Of a stretch of DNA of 64,000 nucleotides, positions 16,913 to 25,166 are shown piece by piece; the stretch's first letter is position 1, and every line of letters starts with the position of its first letter. A program made the position numbers and the translations under genes. Source of the stretch: Bacteroides fragilis NCTC 9343 (lineage in GTDB: Bacteria > Bacteroidota > Bacteroidia > Bacteroidales > Bacteroidaceae); NCBI RefSeq assembly GCF_000025985.1, contig NC_003228.3, forward strand, positions 2,728,001 through 2,792,000. Reading direction: 5' to 3'. The notes beneath the pieces were generated by a model that worked only from the letters and a program-made list of their open reading frames with translations, was not told where the DNA came from and ran no database searches.

Positions 16913-17746
16913 CTATTCTACCTTATTATCGTCCCATATCCGGGCTTTCTCAGGGCCCCAGAAGTGACATAACGGTCCGTTGCCATGTCCGATAATTATT
17001 TCCTTGCCGGCATCAATAGCTTTGCTTACATAACTCTTTGCCTTGCCAACTGCCTGGTCCATAGGAAGTCCTAATGCCAGATAGGTGGCGATCGAAGAAG
17101 AAAGGGTGCATCCCGTCCCATGCAAATTCCGGCTCTCTATCTTTTTCTCCTTATATATATAGGCGTTCCCATCGGTAAACAGCACATCCTGCATTTCGTT
17201 TCCCTCCAGATGTCCTCCTTTCACCAATACCGCTGTATGATACTCTTCTGAAAGTTGCCGGGCAGCTTCTTTCATCTCTTCTGCTGTTGTGATTTTCTTT
17301 CCGGTCAGTACCTCCGTTTCATCCAGATTGGGAGTGATCAGGCTTGTAAGTGGAAAAAGTTCTTCTTTGATCAACTGTATTGCATCTTTTGCCATCAACT
17401 TCCGTCCACTGGTTGAAACCATGACGGGATCATAAACTATCGGACAATGAGGATACTTTAGCAGGCACCCGGCAATAATCTTCACAAGCGCCGGTTCACT
17501 CACCATACCTATTTTCAGGGCATCCGGACGCAAATCTTCCATAACCGCTTCAATCTGTCCCTGCACTATCTCAGCAGGAACTGTATGCACAGCTTTTACT
17601 CCTCTTGTATTCTGCACGGTAACAGCAGTAATTACCGATGCCGCATATGCTCCCAAAGCAGAAATCGTTTTTATATCTGCCTGAATGCCTGCCCCGCCCG
17701 AACAGTCGGAGCCGGCAATGGAAAGAACGACCGGATAAGTTTTCAT
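16913..17746 (-). CDS. thiD: Hydroxymethylpyrimidine/phosphomethylpyrimidine kinase
   Basis: 277 residues from the ATG at 17746 (MKTYPVVLSIAGSDCSGGAGIQADIK). The ribokinase-fold motifs are the N-terminal GSDxSGGAGIQAD, GMVSEPAL, YDPVMVSTSG, the LITPNLDE element and the C-terminal LHGTGCTLSSSIA with the anion hole and catalytic residue. It phosphorylates HMP and HMP-P in thiamine synthesis and salvage. An ATG at 17923 would add 59 residues lying upstream of the promoter and is rejected. No TPP riboswitch motif was seen in its leader of roughly 20 nt. Confidence 0.94.
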   Translation of the reverse strand: MKTYPVVLSIAGSDCSGGAGIQADIKTISALGAYAASVITAVTVQNTRGVKAVHTVPAEIVQGQIEAVMEDLRPDALKIGMVSEPALVKIIAGCLLKYPHCPIVYDPVMVSTSGRKLMAKDAIQLIKEELFPLTSLITPNLDETEVLTGKKITTAEEMKEAARQLSEEYHTAVLVKGGHLEGNEMQDVLFTDGNAYIYKEKKIESRNLHGTGCTLSSSIATYLALGLPMDQAVGKAKSYVSKAIDAGKEIIIGHGNGPLCHFWGPEKARIWDDNKVE

Positions 17747-17771
17747 TTTAGTTTTTTTAATAGTTTGGTGG

Positions 17772-17803
17772 CAAAGATAGGATAAAAACAAAGAAGATAC
17801 AAA
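17772..17803 (-). promoter_or_regulatory. Full Bacteroides promoter for thiD (TTTG-N20-TATCTTTG)
   Basis: The -33 TTTG (CAAA, 17800-17803) and -7 box (CAAAGATA, 17772-17779) are separated by exactly 20 bp, the consensus spacing. Confidence 0.75.
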
Positions 17804-18032
17804 ATGACATACCCTATAAAATACAATAAGTCCCTCGTATCGCTCGAGGGTATGCGACGACCGAAAGAACTGATTATAAAGACTCCCCGGCTTTCTGTAC
17901 TTTCTACAATTACTATCGTTCACCGAGGGTAGAAATACATATTGTTATCGATACAATAAGATGAATACTCCTTAGTGTAAAATTTACGATATGTATATAT
18001 ATGAAAAACAATGCTTTATAGCATATTATTTA
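17804..18032. other. Divergent regulatory region between thiD and the xylose operon
   Basis: It holds a direct repeat ATACAATAAG (17821-17830 and 17951-17960), a 6-bp hairpin CCCTCG/CGAGGG (17832-17850), an inverted repeat TATTGT-N7-ACAATA (17940-17958) and a palindrome GTAAAATTTAC (17977-17987). No ORF was called. Confidence 0.45.
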
Positions 18033-18054
18033 TTTGTTTACCGCATGATAATAT
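18023..18054. promoter_or_regulatory. Candidate operator ATATTAT-N18-ATAATAT around the xylose operon -33 box
   Basis: The 7-bp inverted arms at 18023-18029 and 18048-18054 flank the -33 TTTG at 18033-18036 and end 3 bp before the -7 box, a position suited to repression by the regulator encoded next. Confidence 0.4.
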
Positions 18055-18065
18055 CTCTATATTTG
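18033..18065 (+). promoter_or_regulatory. Full Bacteroides promoter for the xylose operon (TTTG-N21-TATATTTG)
   Basis: -33 at 18033-18036 and -7 at 18058-18065. The predicted leader before the ATG at 18088 is about 18 nt. Confidence 0.7.
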
Positions 18066-18087
18066 CAGCAATCAAAGACTCAATATT

Positions 18088-18819
18088 ATGCATGACATAC
18101 CCAAACAAATCCCATTGGCAAACAATCACATCTCAGTGGACTGTGTAGTGATCGGTTTTGACGGAGAACAACTCAAGGTTCTGCTGATTAATCGGATAGG
18201 AGAGGAAAACGGAAAAGTTTATCGTGACATGAAACTTCCCGGAAGTCTGATCTACATGGATGAAGACCTGGACGAAGCAGCCCAGCGGGTCTTATTCGAA
18301 CTGACCGGTATCCGAAACGTCAACCTGATGCAATTTAAGGCATTCGGTTCCAAAAACCGGACGAGCAATCCCAAAGATGTACATTGGTTGGAACGGGCTA
18401 TGCAATCGAAAGTGGAACGCATAGTCACCATAGCTTATCTGTCGATGGTAAAGATAGATCGGGCACTGGACAAGAATCTGGATGAATTTCAAGCCTGTTG
18501 GGTAGCGTTGAAAGACATAAAGACATTGGCTTTCGACCATAACTTGATAATCAGAGAGGCGCTGACTTATATCCGGCAATTCGTAGAGTTTAATCCTTCG
18601 ATGCTATTCGACTTGTTGCCGCGTAAGTTCACCGCATCTCAGTTACGAATCCTGTTCGAACTGGTATATGACAAAGCAGTGGATGTGCGTAACTTCCATA
18701 AAAAGATAGCTCTGATGGACTACGTTGTACCGCTGGAAGAGAAACAAACCGGAGTAGCCCATCGGGCAGCCCGTTATTATAAGTTCGACAGGAAGATATA
18801 TAATAAGACAAGACGATAA
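18088..18819 (+). CDS. Nudix-domain transcriptional regulator (NrtR/AraR-like) of xylose use
   Basis: 243 residues. The N-terminal domain (SVDCVVIGFDGEQLKVLLINR to about 150) is a Nudix hydrolase homologue whose Nudix box is degenerate (LDEAAQRVLFELTGIRN), as in regulators that sense rather than cleave. The C-terminal part (PRKFTASQLRILFELVYDKAVDVRNFHKK) is a winged helix. This architecture is that of NrtR and of the Bacteroides arabinose regulator AraR. As the first gene of a unit with xylB, xylA and xylE it is probably the xylose-responsive regulator; the ligand is inferred. Confidence 0.85.
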   Translation: MHDIPKQIPLANNHISVDCVVIGFDGEQLKVLLINRIGEENGKVYRDMKLPGSLIYMDEDLDEAAQRVLFELTGIRNVNLMQFKAFGSKNRTSNPKDVHWLERAMQSKVERIVTIAYLSMVKIDRALDKNLDEFQACWVALKDIKTLAFDHNLIIREALTYIRQFVEFNPSMLFDLLPRKFTASQLRILFELVYDKAVDVRNFHKKIALMDYVVPLEEKQTGVAHRAARYYKFDRKIYNKTRR

Positions 18820-18870
18820 CCCCCAATCGGGATTTAATATTAAACTACAAATAAATTAATAAACAGTATC

Positions 18871-20376
18871 ATGTTTTTATTAGGTTATGATATAGGCAGC
18901 TCTTCGGTTAAAGCGAGCCTGGTAGATGCAGAAACAGGTAAATGTGTCGCTTCTGCGTTCTTTCCGAAAACAGAGGCGGGCATCATTGCCGTACGTCCCG
19001 GATGGGCAGAGCAAGAACCGGAAAGTTGGTGGGAGAACTTGAAACTCTCCACCCGATCCATTCTCTCGGAATCACGGGTAGATGCCAAAGACATCAAAGC
19101 CATCGGCATCTCTTATCAAATGCACGGTCTGGTGTGTGTGGACAAACGGCAACGCACACTGCGTCCGGCCATTATCTGGTGCGATTCACGTGCGGTCTCC
19201 TACGGGCAGAGGGCATTCGAGGCAATCGGTGAGAAGTTCTGTCTGGCACATTTGCTTAATTCTCCCGGAAACTTTACTGCTTCAAAACTGGCATGGGTGA
19301 AAGAAAACGAACCGGATATCTATGAACAGATCGATAAAATCATGTTGCCGGGAGATTACATCGCCATGAAACTGAGCGGTGAAGTATGTACGACAATAGA
19401 GGGACTCTCCGAAGGAATGTTTTGGGACTTCCGAAACAACCGCCCGGCCGACTTCCTAATGCAATATTACGGAATCGATCCTTCGCTGATAGCCGACATC
19501 CGGCCTACTTTCGCCGAACAGGGGCGACTGACAGGTACGGCTGCCCGGGAACTCGGGCTACAAGAAGGCACTCCGATCACTTACCGTGCAGGAGACCAGC
19601 CCAACAACGCTCTTTCCCTGAATGTGTTCAACCCGGGTGAGATAGCTTCCACAGCCGGAACATCGGGAGTCGTATACGGAGTAAACGGCGAAATCAATTA
19701 TGATCCGCAGTCACGTGTCAACACCTTTGCCCATGTCAACCATACTGCTACCGATCCCCGCCTCGGCGTATTGCTCTGTATTAATGGAACAGGGATTCTT
19801 AACTCGTGGATCAGGCGCAATGTTGCCCCCGAAGGTATTTCGTACGCCGAGATGAACCGTTTTGCTTCATCCGTTCCCATCGGCAGTGCAGGTATCAGCA
19901 TCCTTCCTTTCGGCAACGGAGCAGAACGAATGCTCGATAATCGGGCAACCGGTTGCGGTATACACGGCGTAGACTTCAACAGGCATGACAAATCACATCT
20001 GATCCGGGCGGCACAGGAAGGAATCGTCTTTTCATTTAAATATGGCATCGACATTATGGAAGAGATGGGCATCCCCGTTAAAAAGATCCATGCCGGACAC
20101 GCCAATATGTTTCTGAGTTCTGTTTTTCGCGAGACACTGGCCGGTACGACGGAAGCCACCATCGAACTCTATGACACAGACGGTTCCGTTGGTGCAGCCA
20201 AAGGAGCAGGAATGGGAGCGGGCATATATAAAAACCATGAAGAAGCATTCGCCACTCTCGATAAGCTGACAGTCGTAGAACCGGATGCCGGCAAACAACA
20301 GGAATACACTGATGCTTACGCACGGTGGAAACAATGTCTGACTCAGTCCATGCAGACAGAAACAGAGAATAAGTAA
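18871..20376 (+). CDS. xylB: Xylulokinase
   Basis: 501 residues of the FGGY sugar kinase family. The N-terminal phosphate-binding [13 protein letters not shown], the substrate-binding region YQMHGLV and WCDSRA, the catalytic Asp in [11 protein letters not shown] and the ATP-binding C-terminal [15 protein letters not shown] are present. It phosphorylates D-xylulose to xylulose 5-phosphate for the pentose phosphate pathway. It is 51 bp after the regulator and 89 bp before xylA, with a perfect 12-bp hairpin in the latter gap. Confidence 0.95.
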   Translation: MFLLGYDIGSSSVKASLVDAETGKCVASAFFPKTEAGIIAVRPGWAEQEPESWWENLKLSTRSILSESRVDAKDIKAIGISYQMHGLVCVDKRQRTLRPAIIWCDSRAVSYGQRAFEAIGEKFCLAHLLNSPGNFTASKLAWVKENEPDIYEQIDKIMLPGDYIAMKLSGEVCTTIEGLSEGMFWDFRNNRPADFLMQYYGIDPSLIADIRPTFAEQGRLTGTAARELGLQEGTPITYRAGDQPNNALSLNVFNPGEIASTAGTSGVVYGVNGEINYDPQSRVNTFAHVNHTATDPRLGVLLCINGTGILNSWIRRNVAPEGISYAEMNRFASSVPIGSAGISILPFGNGAERMLDNRATGCGIHGVDFNRHDKSHLIRAAQEGIVFSFKYGIDIMEEMGIPVKKIHAGHANMFLSSVFRETLAGTTEATIELYDTDGSVGAAKGAGMGAGIYKNHEEAFATLDKLTVVEPDAGKQQEYTDAYARWKQCLTQSMQTETENK

Positions 20377-20410
20377 TCATTAAGAATAGAATATTAATCA
20401 TTCCGGCTTT

Positions 20411-20438
20411 CTTTCTTCTTCCCAAAGGAAGAAGAAAG
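20411..20438 (+). other. Intercistronic hairpin between xylB and xylA
   Basis: A perfect 12-bp stem CTTTCTTCTTCC/GGAAGAAGAAAG with loop CAAA. No T-run follows, so it is more likely an mRNA stability or processing element than a terminator. Confidence 0.65.
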
Positions 20439-20465
20439 GGCAAAGCCCCTAAAATTTTAAATAAG

Positions 20466-21785
20466 ATGGCAACAAAAGAGTACTTCCCGGGTATAGGGAA
20501 AATTAAATTTGAAGGAAAAGACAGTAAGAACCCGATGGCATTTCGCTATTACGATGCCGAGAAAATGATTAACGGGCGTAGTATGAAAGATTGGTTAAAG
20601 TTTGCAATGGCATGGTGGCATACACTTTGTGCCGAAGGCGGTGACCAGTTTGGAGGCGGAACCAAACAGTTCCCATGGAACGGTGACCCTGATCCCGTGC
20701 AGGCAGCCAAGAATAAAATGGATGCCGGTTTCGAGTTTATGCAGAAAATGGGCATCGGGTATTATTGCTTCCATGATGTCGATCTGGTTACGGAAGCCGA
20801 CAGCATCGAAGCCTATGAGGCCAACTTGAAAGAGCTGGTTGCTTATGCTAAGCAGAAACAGGCCGAAACAGGCATCAAACTGTTGTGGGGAACGGCCAAT
20901 GTATTCAGCCACGCGCGTTACATGAACGGTGCAGCCACCAATCCCGATTTTGATGTTGTGGCCCGTGCCGCTGTCCAGATAAAGAATGCGATTGATGCCA
21001 CCATTGAACTGGGAGGTACGAACTATGTCTTTTGGGGTGGACGCGAAGGCTATATGTCGTTGCTGAATACTGATCAGAAACGCGAAAAAGAACATCTGGC
21101 ACAGATGCTGACCATTGCCCGTGATTATGGACGTGCACGTGGTTTCAAGGGCACTTTCCTGATTGAACCGAAACCCATGGAACCGACAAAGCATCAGTAT
21201 GATGTCGATACAGAGACAGTTATCGGCTTCCTGAAGGCTCACGGACTGAATCAAGACTTCAAAGTGAATATCGAAGTGAATCATGCCACCCTTGCAGGAC
21301 ATACGTTCGAACATGAACTGGCGGTGGCTGTAGACAACGGAATGTTGGGGTCTATCGACGCAAACCGCGGCGATTATCAGAACGGATGGGATACGGATCA
21401 ATTTCCGATTGACAACTTCGAACTGACACAAGCCATGATGCAGATTATCCGTAACGACGGATTAGGTAACGGCGGTACAAACTTCGATGCCAAAACTCGC
21501 CGGAACTCTACTGACCCGGAAGATATCTTTATCGCACATATTGCCGGAATGGATGCTATGGCACGTGCCTTGGAAAGCGCAGCCAATCTGCTCAATGAGT
21601 CTCCTTACCAGAAAATGTTGTCCGACCGTTATGCCTCGTTCGATGCGGGCAAAGGCAAGGAGTTCGAAGAAGGGAAACTCAGCCTGGAGGAACTGGTTGC
21701 TTATGCCAAAGCCAACGGAGAGCCGAAGCAGACCAGCGGCCAACAGGAACTGTATGAAGCACTCGTTAATATCTACTCATTATAA
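20466..21785 (+). CDS. xylA: Xylose isomerase
   Basis: 439 residues, the size of the class II (long N-terminal) xylose isomerases. Signature elements are [20 protein letters not shown], the catalytic-His region [42 protein letters not shown] and [17 protein letters not shown] with the metal-binding Glu, His and Asp residues. It converts D-xylose to D-xylulose in the cytoplasm. It lies between xylB and xylE, with hairpins in both flanking gaps. Confidence 0.97.
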   Translation: MATKEYFPGIGKIKFEGKDSKNPMAFRYYDAEKMINGRSMKDWLKFAMAWWHTLCAEGGDQFGGGTKQFPWNGDPDPVQAAKNKMDAGFEFMQKMGIGYYCFHDVDLVTEADSIEAYEANLKELVAYAKQKQAETGIKLLWGTANVFSHARYMNGAATNPDFDVVARAAVQIKNAIDATIELGGTNYVFWGGREGYMSLLNTDQKREKEHLAQMLTIARDYGRARGFKGTFLIEPKPMEPTKHQYDVDTETVIGFLKAHGLNQDFKVNIEVNHATLAGHTFEHELAVAVDNGMLGSIDANRGDYQNGWDTDQFPIDNFELTQAMMQIIRNDGLGNGGTNFDAKTRRNSTDPEDIFIAHIAGMDAMARALESAANLLNESPYQKMLSDRYASFDAGKGKEFEEGKLSLEELVAYAKANGEPKQTSGQQELYEALVNIYSL

Positions 21786-21796
21786 GTCCGTATTTC

Positions 21797-21829
21797 ACGG
21801 TCTGCAGGCTCTTGTTGCCTGCAGACCGT
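21797..21829 (+). other. Intercistronic hairpin between xylA and xylE
   Basis: A perfect 13-bp stem ACGGTCTGCAGGC/GCCTGCAGACCGT with a 7-nt loop starts 12 bp after the xylA stop. It is followed by AATTCAAAAAA rather than T residues. Confidence 0.65.
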
Positions 21830-21849
21830 AATTCAAAAAAGCTAATGCC

Positions 21850-23298
21850 ATGAATCATACCAACGAGGGTAGCAAGCTCTACCTGTATTCCATTACATCG
21901 GTAGCCATCCTGGGCGGATTGCTGTTCGGCTATGATACCGCTGTAATTTCAGGAGCTGAGAAAGGGCTCGAAGCCTTCTTCCTCACAGCCACAGATTTTC
22001 AATACGACAAAGTGATGCACGGCATCACCTCCTCGAGTGCACTGATCGGTTGCGTCTTGGGTGGTGCATTGTCCGGCATCTTCGCTTCACGGCTGGGGCG
22101 CCGCAACTCACTACGGCTGGCCGCCGTACTTTTCTTCCTTTCGGCACTGGGGTCTTATTATCCTGAATTCCTGTTCTTTGAATATGGGAAGGCTAATATG
22201 AACTTGCTTATCACCTTTAATCTCTACCGCATTCTGGGAGGCATCGGAGTGGGACTGGCGTCCGCTGTTTGTCCCATGTATATTGCCGAGATAGCTCCCT
22301 CCAACATTCGCGGTACACTGGTGTCATGCAATCAGTTTGCCATAATCTTCGGCATGCTTGTGGTTTACTTTGTAAACTACCTGATCTTGGGCGACCACCA
22401 GAATCCTGTTATCCTGAAAGATGCTGCTGGCACACTTTCTGTAAGTAGTGAGTCGGATATGTGGACCGTTACCGAAGGGTGGCGCTATATGTTCGGTTCC
22501 GAAGCCTTTCCGGCAGCTTTCTTCGGCATGTTACTCTTCTTCGTACCCAAAACTCCCCGTTATCTGGTAATGATTGATCAGGATCAGAAGGCTTATTCCA
22601 TTCTCAAAAAAGTGAATGGAGCCACAAAAGCACAAGAGATTCTTGCCGAAATAAAAGCCACTTCGCAGGAAAAGACAGAGAAGCTGTTCACCTACGGTGC
22701 GGCGGTGATTGTTATCGGTATTCTGCTTTCTGTCTTCCAGCAAGCCATCGGCATCAACGCCGTGCTCTATTATGCGCCGCGAATATTCGAAAATGCCGGT
22801 GCCGAAGGCGGAGGAATGATGCAAACCGTCATCATGGGCATTGTCAATATCGTCTTTACACTGATAGCTATTTTCACCGTCGACCGTTTCGGACGAAAAC
22901 CGTTGCTTATCATCGGTTCCGTCGGTATGGCTGTCGGAGCCTTTGCAGTCGCCTTGTGTGACAGTATGGGTATCAAGGGGATACTTCCCGTACTGTCGGT
23001 CATTGTATATGCAGCTTTCTTCATGATGTCATGGGGACCCATCTGTTGGGTACTGATATCCGAAATCTTTCCCAACACCATCCGTGGCAAAGCGGTGGCC
23101 ATTGCTGTGGCATTTCAATGGATATTCAACTACATTGTTTCATCTACGTTCCCCGCGCTCTATGATTTCAGTCCGATGTTTGCCTACAGTCTTTACGGAA
23201 TCATTTGTGTGATTGCCGCCCTCTTCGTATGGCGTTGGGTGCCGGAAACCAAAGGAAAAACATTGGAGGATATGAGCAAACTTTGGAAGAAGCGTTAA
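21850..23298 (+). CDS. xylE: D-xylose:H+ symporter, sugar porter MFS family
   Basis: 482 residues with 12 predicted membrane helices. Sugar-porter motifs include GGLLFGYDTAVISGAEKGL in TM1, the loop-2 motif following ASRLGRRNSL, RILGGIGVGLASAVCPMYIAEIAPS-type TM4-5 sequence, VPKTPRYLV, QQAIGINAVLYY and the C-terminal VPETKGKTLE. Together these match XylE and GLUT-like carriers. Linkage to xylA and xylB makes xylose the probable substrate. A large hairpin terminator follows at 23431. Confidence 0.92.
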   Translation: MNHTNEGSKLYLYSITSVAILGGLLFGYDTAVISGAEKGLEAFFLTATDFQYDKVMHGITSSSALIGCVLGGALSGIFASRLGRRNSLRLAAVLFFLSALGSYYPEFLFFEYGKANMNLLITFNLYRILGGIGVGLASAVCPMYIAEIAPSNIRGTLVSCNQFAIIFGMLVVYFVNYLILGDHQNPVILKDAAGTLSVSSESDMWTVTEGWRYMFGSEAFPAAFFGMLLFFVPKTPRYLVMIDQDQKAYSILKKVNGATKAQEILAEIKATSQEKTEKLFTYGAAVIVIGILLSVFQQAIGINAVLYYAPRIFENAGAEGGGMMQTVIMGIVNIVFTLIAIFTVDRFGRKPLLIIGSVGMAVGAFAVALCDSMGIKGILPVLSVIVYAAFFMMSWGPICWVLISEIFPNTIRGKAVAIAVAFQWIFNYIVSSTFPALYDFSPMFAYSLYGIICVIAALFVWRWVPETKGKTLEDMSKLWKKR

Positions 23299-23430
23299 CC
23301 GGAGTAGATCTTACGTCATTCCACATTGAAAGCAAATCGAAGTAAATGCCGACCGAATGCAGCATATACATCCTTTTGGCTAACATGCACTTCTTGAGAA
23401 TCCGGTAAACCGGAAGCGTAGCAAACCATA

Positions 23431-23487
23431 GTCGGTAGTTTCACCCCTTTCAGCTTGCTTCTGAAAGGGGTGGAGCTACCGACTTTT
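23431..23487 (+). terminator. Terminator of the xylose operon
   Basis: A 20-bp stem in two helices (GTCGGTAG/CTACCGAC and CACCCCTTTCAG/CTGAAAGGGGTG) split by a 3x3 internal loop, with a 7-nt apical loop and TTTT tail. It lies 133 bp after the xylE stop. Confidence 0.8.
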
Positions 23488-23543
23488 AGATGAATTAAAG
23501 TAAGCAAACGAGCCAAAAGCTTACTTCATCCACTCATTAAGGC

Positions 23544-23568
23544 GTAACCATCCGGTCCGGATGGTTAC
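23544..23568. repeat. 25-bp near-perfect palindrome
   Basis: GTAACCATCCGG and CCGGATGGTTAC flank a single T. It lies in the 555-bp gap between xylE and the convergent phosphodiesterase gene, where no ORF was called. It could be an operator, a cruciform-forming site or a repeat-family member. Confidence 0.5.
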
Positions 23569-23709
23569 TACATATGCTCCGTATGGTCTAATGATATCGA
23601 ATGGGAGCAGAAACGGGGATGATATTTCTCTATTTGGTTATATCTGTACGATAGAAATAAAATAGAAGAATGATAACTGTTTACCCTATTTATTTATCAT
23701 AGAGATATT

Positions 23710-23767
23710 AAAAAGAGAATCCACCTATATATATTTCAGTAAATACATATAGATGGATTTCCTTTTT
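23710..23767 (-). terminator. Terminator of the phosphodiesterase gene
   Basis: A long imperfect stem (AAAAAG, AATCCA and CTATAT pairing with ATATAG, TGGATT and CTTTTT) reads into a T-run on the minus strand, about 85 bp past the stop at 23853. Confidence 0.65.
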
Positions 23768-23852
23768 AAAAACGCTGATTCAAATTGCAGACGATTTTTT
23801 TAGTCATCTTGCCCGATGGACAGAAAGATGCGATTTTACATGCAATAAATTA

Positions 23853-25061
23853 TCAAAAAGACACATCTTTCAGAATGTCTTTTATTCTTTCGAACTGTCC
23901 ATCTGTCTTCTCCGGAGTAATTTTCAATAAATGGGCCAACAGCGGGTAGATATCCACATTGACAAATCCCTTCGATTCATACCCTGCCTTAAAGTCGGGC
24001 CCACAGGCACGAAACATTACCTGCATATCCGGACTTTGCGGAAAATATCCATGAGCACCTTTCAAGGCACGTGGTACATCGGTAAATTGCCATCCTAACT
24101 CGGGAGCCACTACAATATCACCGATACGGTCACTGCTTCCATAGTTTAATTCGGCAGGAATCTCCTCCTTTTTCCACACATGAATATGGGGTACATCTTT
24201 CAAGGCATTGTATACCGAGTCGCGATATTCCGGTTTTGTGAAAATAGAGGTCGGAGTCCGTCCATCCACAGCCTCACACCATTCCGGACGCAGATACTTA
24301 TTCATGTCTACCACGCGGTCGTCACTGATCTCGGTCATTCCATGATCGGCGGTGACAATCAGGTTGACATCCTTACCGAAAGGAAGCGATGCAATTCCCT
24401 GCCGCAACATTCCGACCAAACTATCCATACGGTGTATAATGGCAGCAGCTTCTACACTGCGGGGGCCGTGATGATGGGTCACGCCATCCGGCTCTTCAAA
24501 GTAAAGCATAACGAGACGGGGACGTTCCGCTTCCGGCTTTTCCAGAAGAGCGATGGTCGAATCCACCCGCTGTTCAAAAGTAAGACGAGGCTTCTCGGCA
24601 TATTCCCGGTAGTAAGTAGGATAACCGCCTTTGATGGCAATATCCGAACCAACCCAATAAACGTTTCCTGTCTTCACTCCCTGCTTTTGTGCCGTAATCC
24701 AGATCGGTTCACCCAGATAGTAGTCGGGATTGTTCCGCGTGGCGGGATCTCCCATAGAGTATTGGCGACGACGTTTTACATCCCAGAAAGTGTTGTTGAT
24801 AATACCGTTGTGGTCAGGCACCAATCCCGTAGCCAATGTATAGTGGTTGGGGAAAGTAGACGCCGGATAGGAGGGAAGCATGGTCGCCTTTACTCCCTCG
24901 CGGGCCATCTGGTTCAGGTTAGGGGTATCATACATTGCCGGATAATCCCAGCGGAAGGCATCCAATGAAACAATTACGGTGTAATGCGGAGCCTTGTCCT
25001 GCGCTGCCAAAGTAAAAATAAAGAAGACATAGCAGCAGAAAGAAATAATAAATTTACGCAT
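23853..25061 (-). CDS. Secreted alkaline phosphatase superfamily phosphodiesterase (NPP-like)
   Basis: 402 residues from the ATG at 25061 (MRKFIISFCCYVFFIFTLAAQD). A signal peptide with an A-Q/D type end suggests export to the periplasm or beyond. The NPP-type signature is clear: VSLDAFRWDYP (first metal Asp), PSYPASTFPNHYTLATG (catalytic Thr), EEPDGVTHHHGP and VTADHGMTEI (metal His and Asp ligands). It should hydrolyse nucleotide pyrophosphate or phosphodiester bonds. An upstream ATG at 25088 lies close to the -7 box and would add non-signal residues, so the shorter start is chosen. Confidence 0.9.
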   Translation of the reverse strand: MRKFIISFCCYVFFIFTLAAQDKAPHYTVIVSLDAFRWDYPAMYDTPNLNQMAREGVKATMLPSYPASTFPNHYTLATGLVPDHNGIINNTFWDVKRRRQYSMGDPATRNNPDYYLGEPIWITAQKQGVKTGNVYWVGSDIAIKGGYPTYYREYAEKPRLTFEQRVDSTIALLEKPEAERPRLVMLYFEEPDGVTHHHGPRSVEAAAIIHRMDSLVGMLRQGIASLPFGKDVNLIVTADHGMTEISDDRVVDMNKYLRPEWCEAVDGRTPTSIFTKPEYRDSVYNALKDVPHIHVWKKEEIPAELNYGSSDRIGDIVVAPELGWQFTDVPRALKGAHGYFPQSPDMQVMFRACGPDFKAGYESKGFVNVDIYPLLAHLLKITPEKTDGQFERIKDILKDVSF

Positions 25062-25085
25062 ACTCTTGATAGTTGTTATGAAATG

Positions 25086-25093
25086 CAAAGGTA
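25086..25093 (-). promoter_or_regulatory. Bacteroides -7 box (TACCTTTG) for the phosphodiesterase
   Basis: CAAAGGTA on the + strand, 25 bp upstream of the ATG at 25061. It supports that start. Confidence 0.55.
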
Positions 25094-25133
25094 TAAAATT
25101 ATATGAAAGCTGTCCGGTTATAAAGATAAAGCT

Positions 25134-25141
25134 TACCTTTG
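25134..25141 (+). promoter_or_regulatory. Bacteroides -7 box (TACCTTTG) for the GNAT-nitrilase gene
   Basis: It is 26 bp before the ATG at 25167 and divergent from the box at 25086. Confidence 0.55.
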
Positions 25142-25166
25142 CAATGTTTTTTTAATACAAGTTACT

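Noticed and set aside
15922..17923. Longer starts for fabD (16899) and thiD (17923)
   Set aside because: Both extensions lie across or upstream of good -7 boxes and add sequence foreign to the families.
17747..18000. TPP riboswitch upstream of thiD
   Set aside because: No CTGAGA or ACCTGATCTGG-type elements were found, and the promoter leaves only about 20 nt of leader.
21462..21831. Long alternative frames inside xylA, xylB and other genes
   Set aside because: They are shadows of strongly supported coding sequences with intact motifs.
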